Assembly (NCBI GenBank): GCA_003731675.1
Contig: RCNQ01000198.1
Span: 1-5,137 of the forward strand
Length of the DNA: 5,137 nucleotides
From: Bacteroidetes/Chlorobi group bacterium ChocPot_Mid
Lineage (GTDB): Bacteria > Bacteroidota > Ignavibacteria > Kapaibacteriales > UBA2268
Reading direction: 5' to 3'
Shown: piece after piece, positions 4,803 through 5,137 of the stretch
Layout of the letters: each line of letters starts with the position of its first letter
Position numbering within the stretch: position 1 is the stretch's first letter
Notes under the pieces: generated by a model
The model's input: only the letters and a program-made list of their open reading frames with translations
The model's database searches: none
What the model was told of the DNA's origin: nothing
Program-made: the position numbers and the translations under genes

Positions 4803-5137
4803 TTATTTTAATTTTATAAATTTTTGGACTTGGTTTGCGAGTCGGAGATAATATAATCCGTCAGGTAGTCGGGAAATATCAATTCTTTGTACGGGTGAAC
4901 TGGTGTTGATTACAAAAGATAAAACATTTTCGCCGTAGATATTATATATTTTAATGTAGTCATTGCTAAGTGATAGGTTATAATTTATAGTAAAGATGAT
5001 TTCAATGTACTCGTTTGCGGGATTGGGAGTAATAACATTATTCATATTTTGATTATTATCATCAACACCAACATGACTACCAGTTACAAACATTCTTGTT
5101 TCTGACCAGGGGCTTGCACCGCTTATATTGTTAGCTC
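4803..5137 (-). CDS. C-terminal part of a T9SS-secreted protein (type A sorting domain)
   Basis: Only the last 110 residues are inside the window. The frame is open to the right edge, so the ATG at 5091-5093 is an internal Met, not the start. The visible part is a T9SS type A C-terminal domain (Por secretion tail): ITPNP with PNP at visible residues 37-39, a beta-rich stretch, KIYNIYGENVLSF (62-74), then LPDGLYYL (90-97) and the basic end K-F-I-K-L-K. In T9SS organisms this domain carries the protein through the outer membrane and is usually cleaved by PorU with attachment to the cell surface. The segment before it (about 1-34: S-P-W-S-E-T and an Asn/Asp-rich linker) belongs to the cargo, whose type cannot be told from this fragment. 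Confidence 0.9.
   Translation of the reverse strand, partial: ANNISGASPWSETRMFVTGSHVGVDDNNQNMNNVITPNPANEYIEIIFTINYNLSLSNDYIKIYNIYGENVLSFVINTSSPVQRIDISRLPDGLYYLRLANQVQKFIKLK

Noticed and set aside
5091..5093. ATG as the true start of a 96-residue protein
   Set aside because: The frame is open to the right edge with no stop, there is no Shine-Dalgarno, and a T9SS sorting domain is expected at the end of a larger exported protein. It is treated as an internal Met.

Overview
The window is AT-rich and every gene in it lies on the minus strand, so the biological reading order runs from high to low coordinates. Several features point to the Bacteroidota / Ignavibacteriota / Chlorobiota (FCB) group. 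The gene at the right edge ends in a type IX secretion (T9SS) C-terminal sorting domain. The tRNA gene is preceded by a perfect match to the promoter form known from Bacteroidota (TTTG, 19-nt spacer, TAnnTTTG). One secreted protein has a signal peptide ending in F-P-Q, a typical style in this group. Three genes have clear Shine-Dalgarno sequences, which are scarce in classical Bacteroidia and Flavobacteriia, so a deep branch such as Ignavibacteria or Kapabacteria is my preferred guess. That guess is inference only.

Layout from right to left: (1) 4803-5137, the 3' end of a T9SS cargo protein whose start lies outside the window. (2) 3955-4713, a 252-residue protein with an N-terminal helix-turn-helix domain resembling phage terminase small subunits. 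Its Shine-Dalgarno can be closed by a 10-bp hairpin in the leader. (3) 3817-3891, tRNA-Pro(UGG) with its own promoter. (4) 2944-3762, a predicted outer-membrane beta-barrel of DUF1207 type, close behind the tRNA with no promoter of its own that I can see. (5) 1054-2877, a tight housekeeping run: ssb, a HAD-family phosphatase of phosphoglycolate-phosphatase type, cmk and ispH, with junctions of 9 nt, a 1-nt overlap and 1 nt. (6) 1-178, a non-coding stretch made almost entirely of four short degenerate repeat families with units of about 24, 9, 7-8 and 7 bp. The last one runs into the 3' end of ispH.

The housekeeping block joins single-stranded DNA binding, clean-up of a phosphorylated small molecule, pyrimidine nucleotide supply (CMP/dCMP to CDP/dCDP) and the last step of the MEP isoprenoid pathway. 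No complete new defence or mobile system is visible. The parts most worth a second look are the solitary terminase-like gene with its hairpin leader and the mixed repeat cluster at the left edge.
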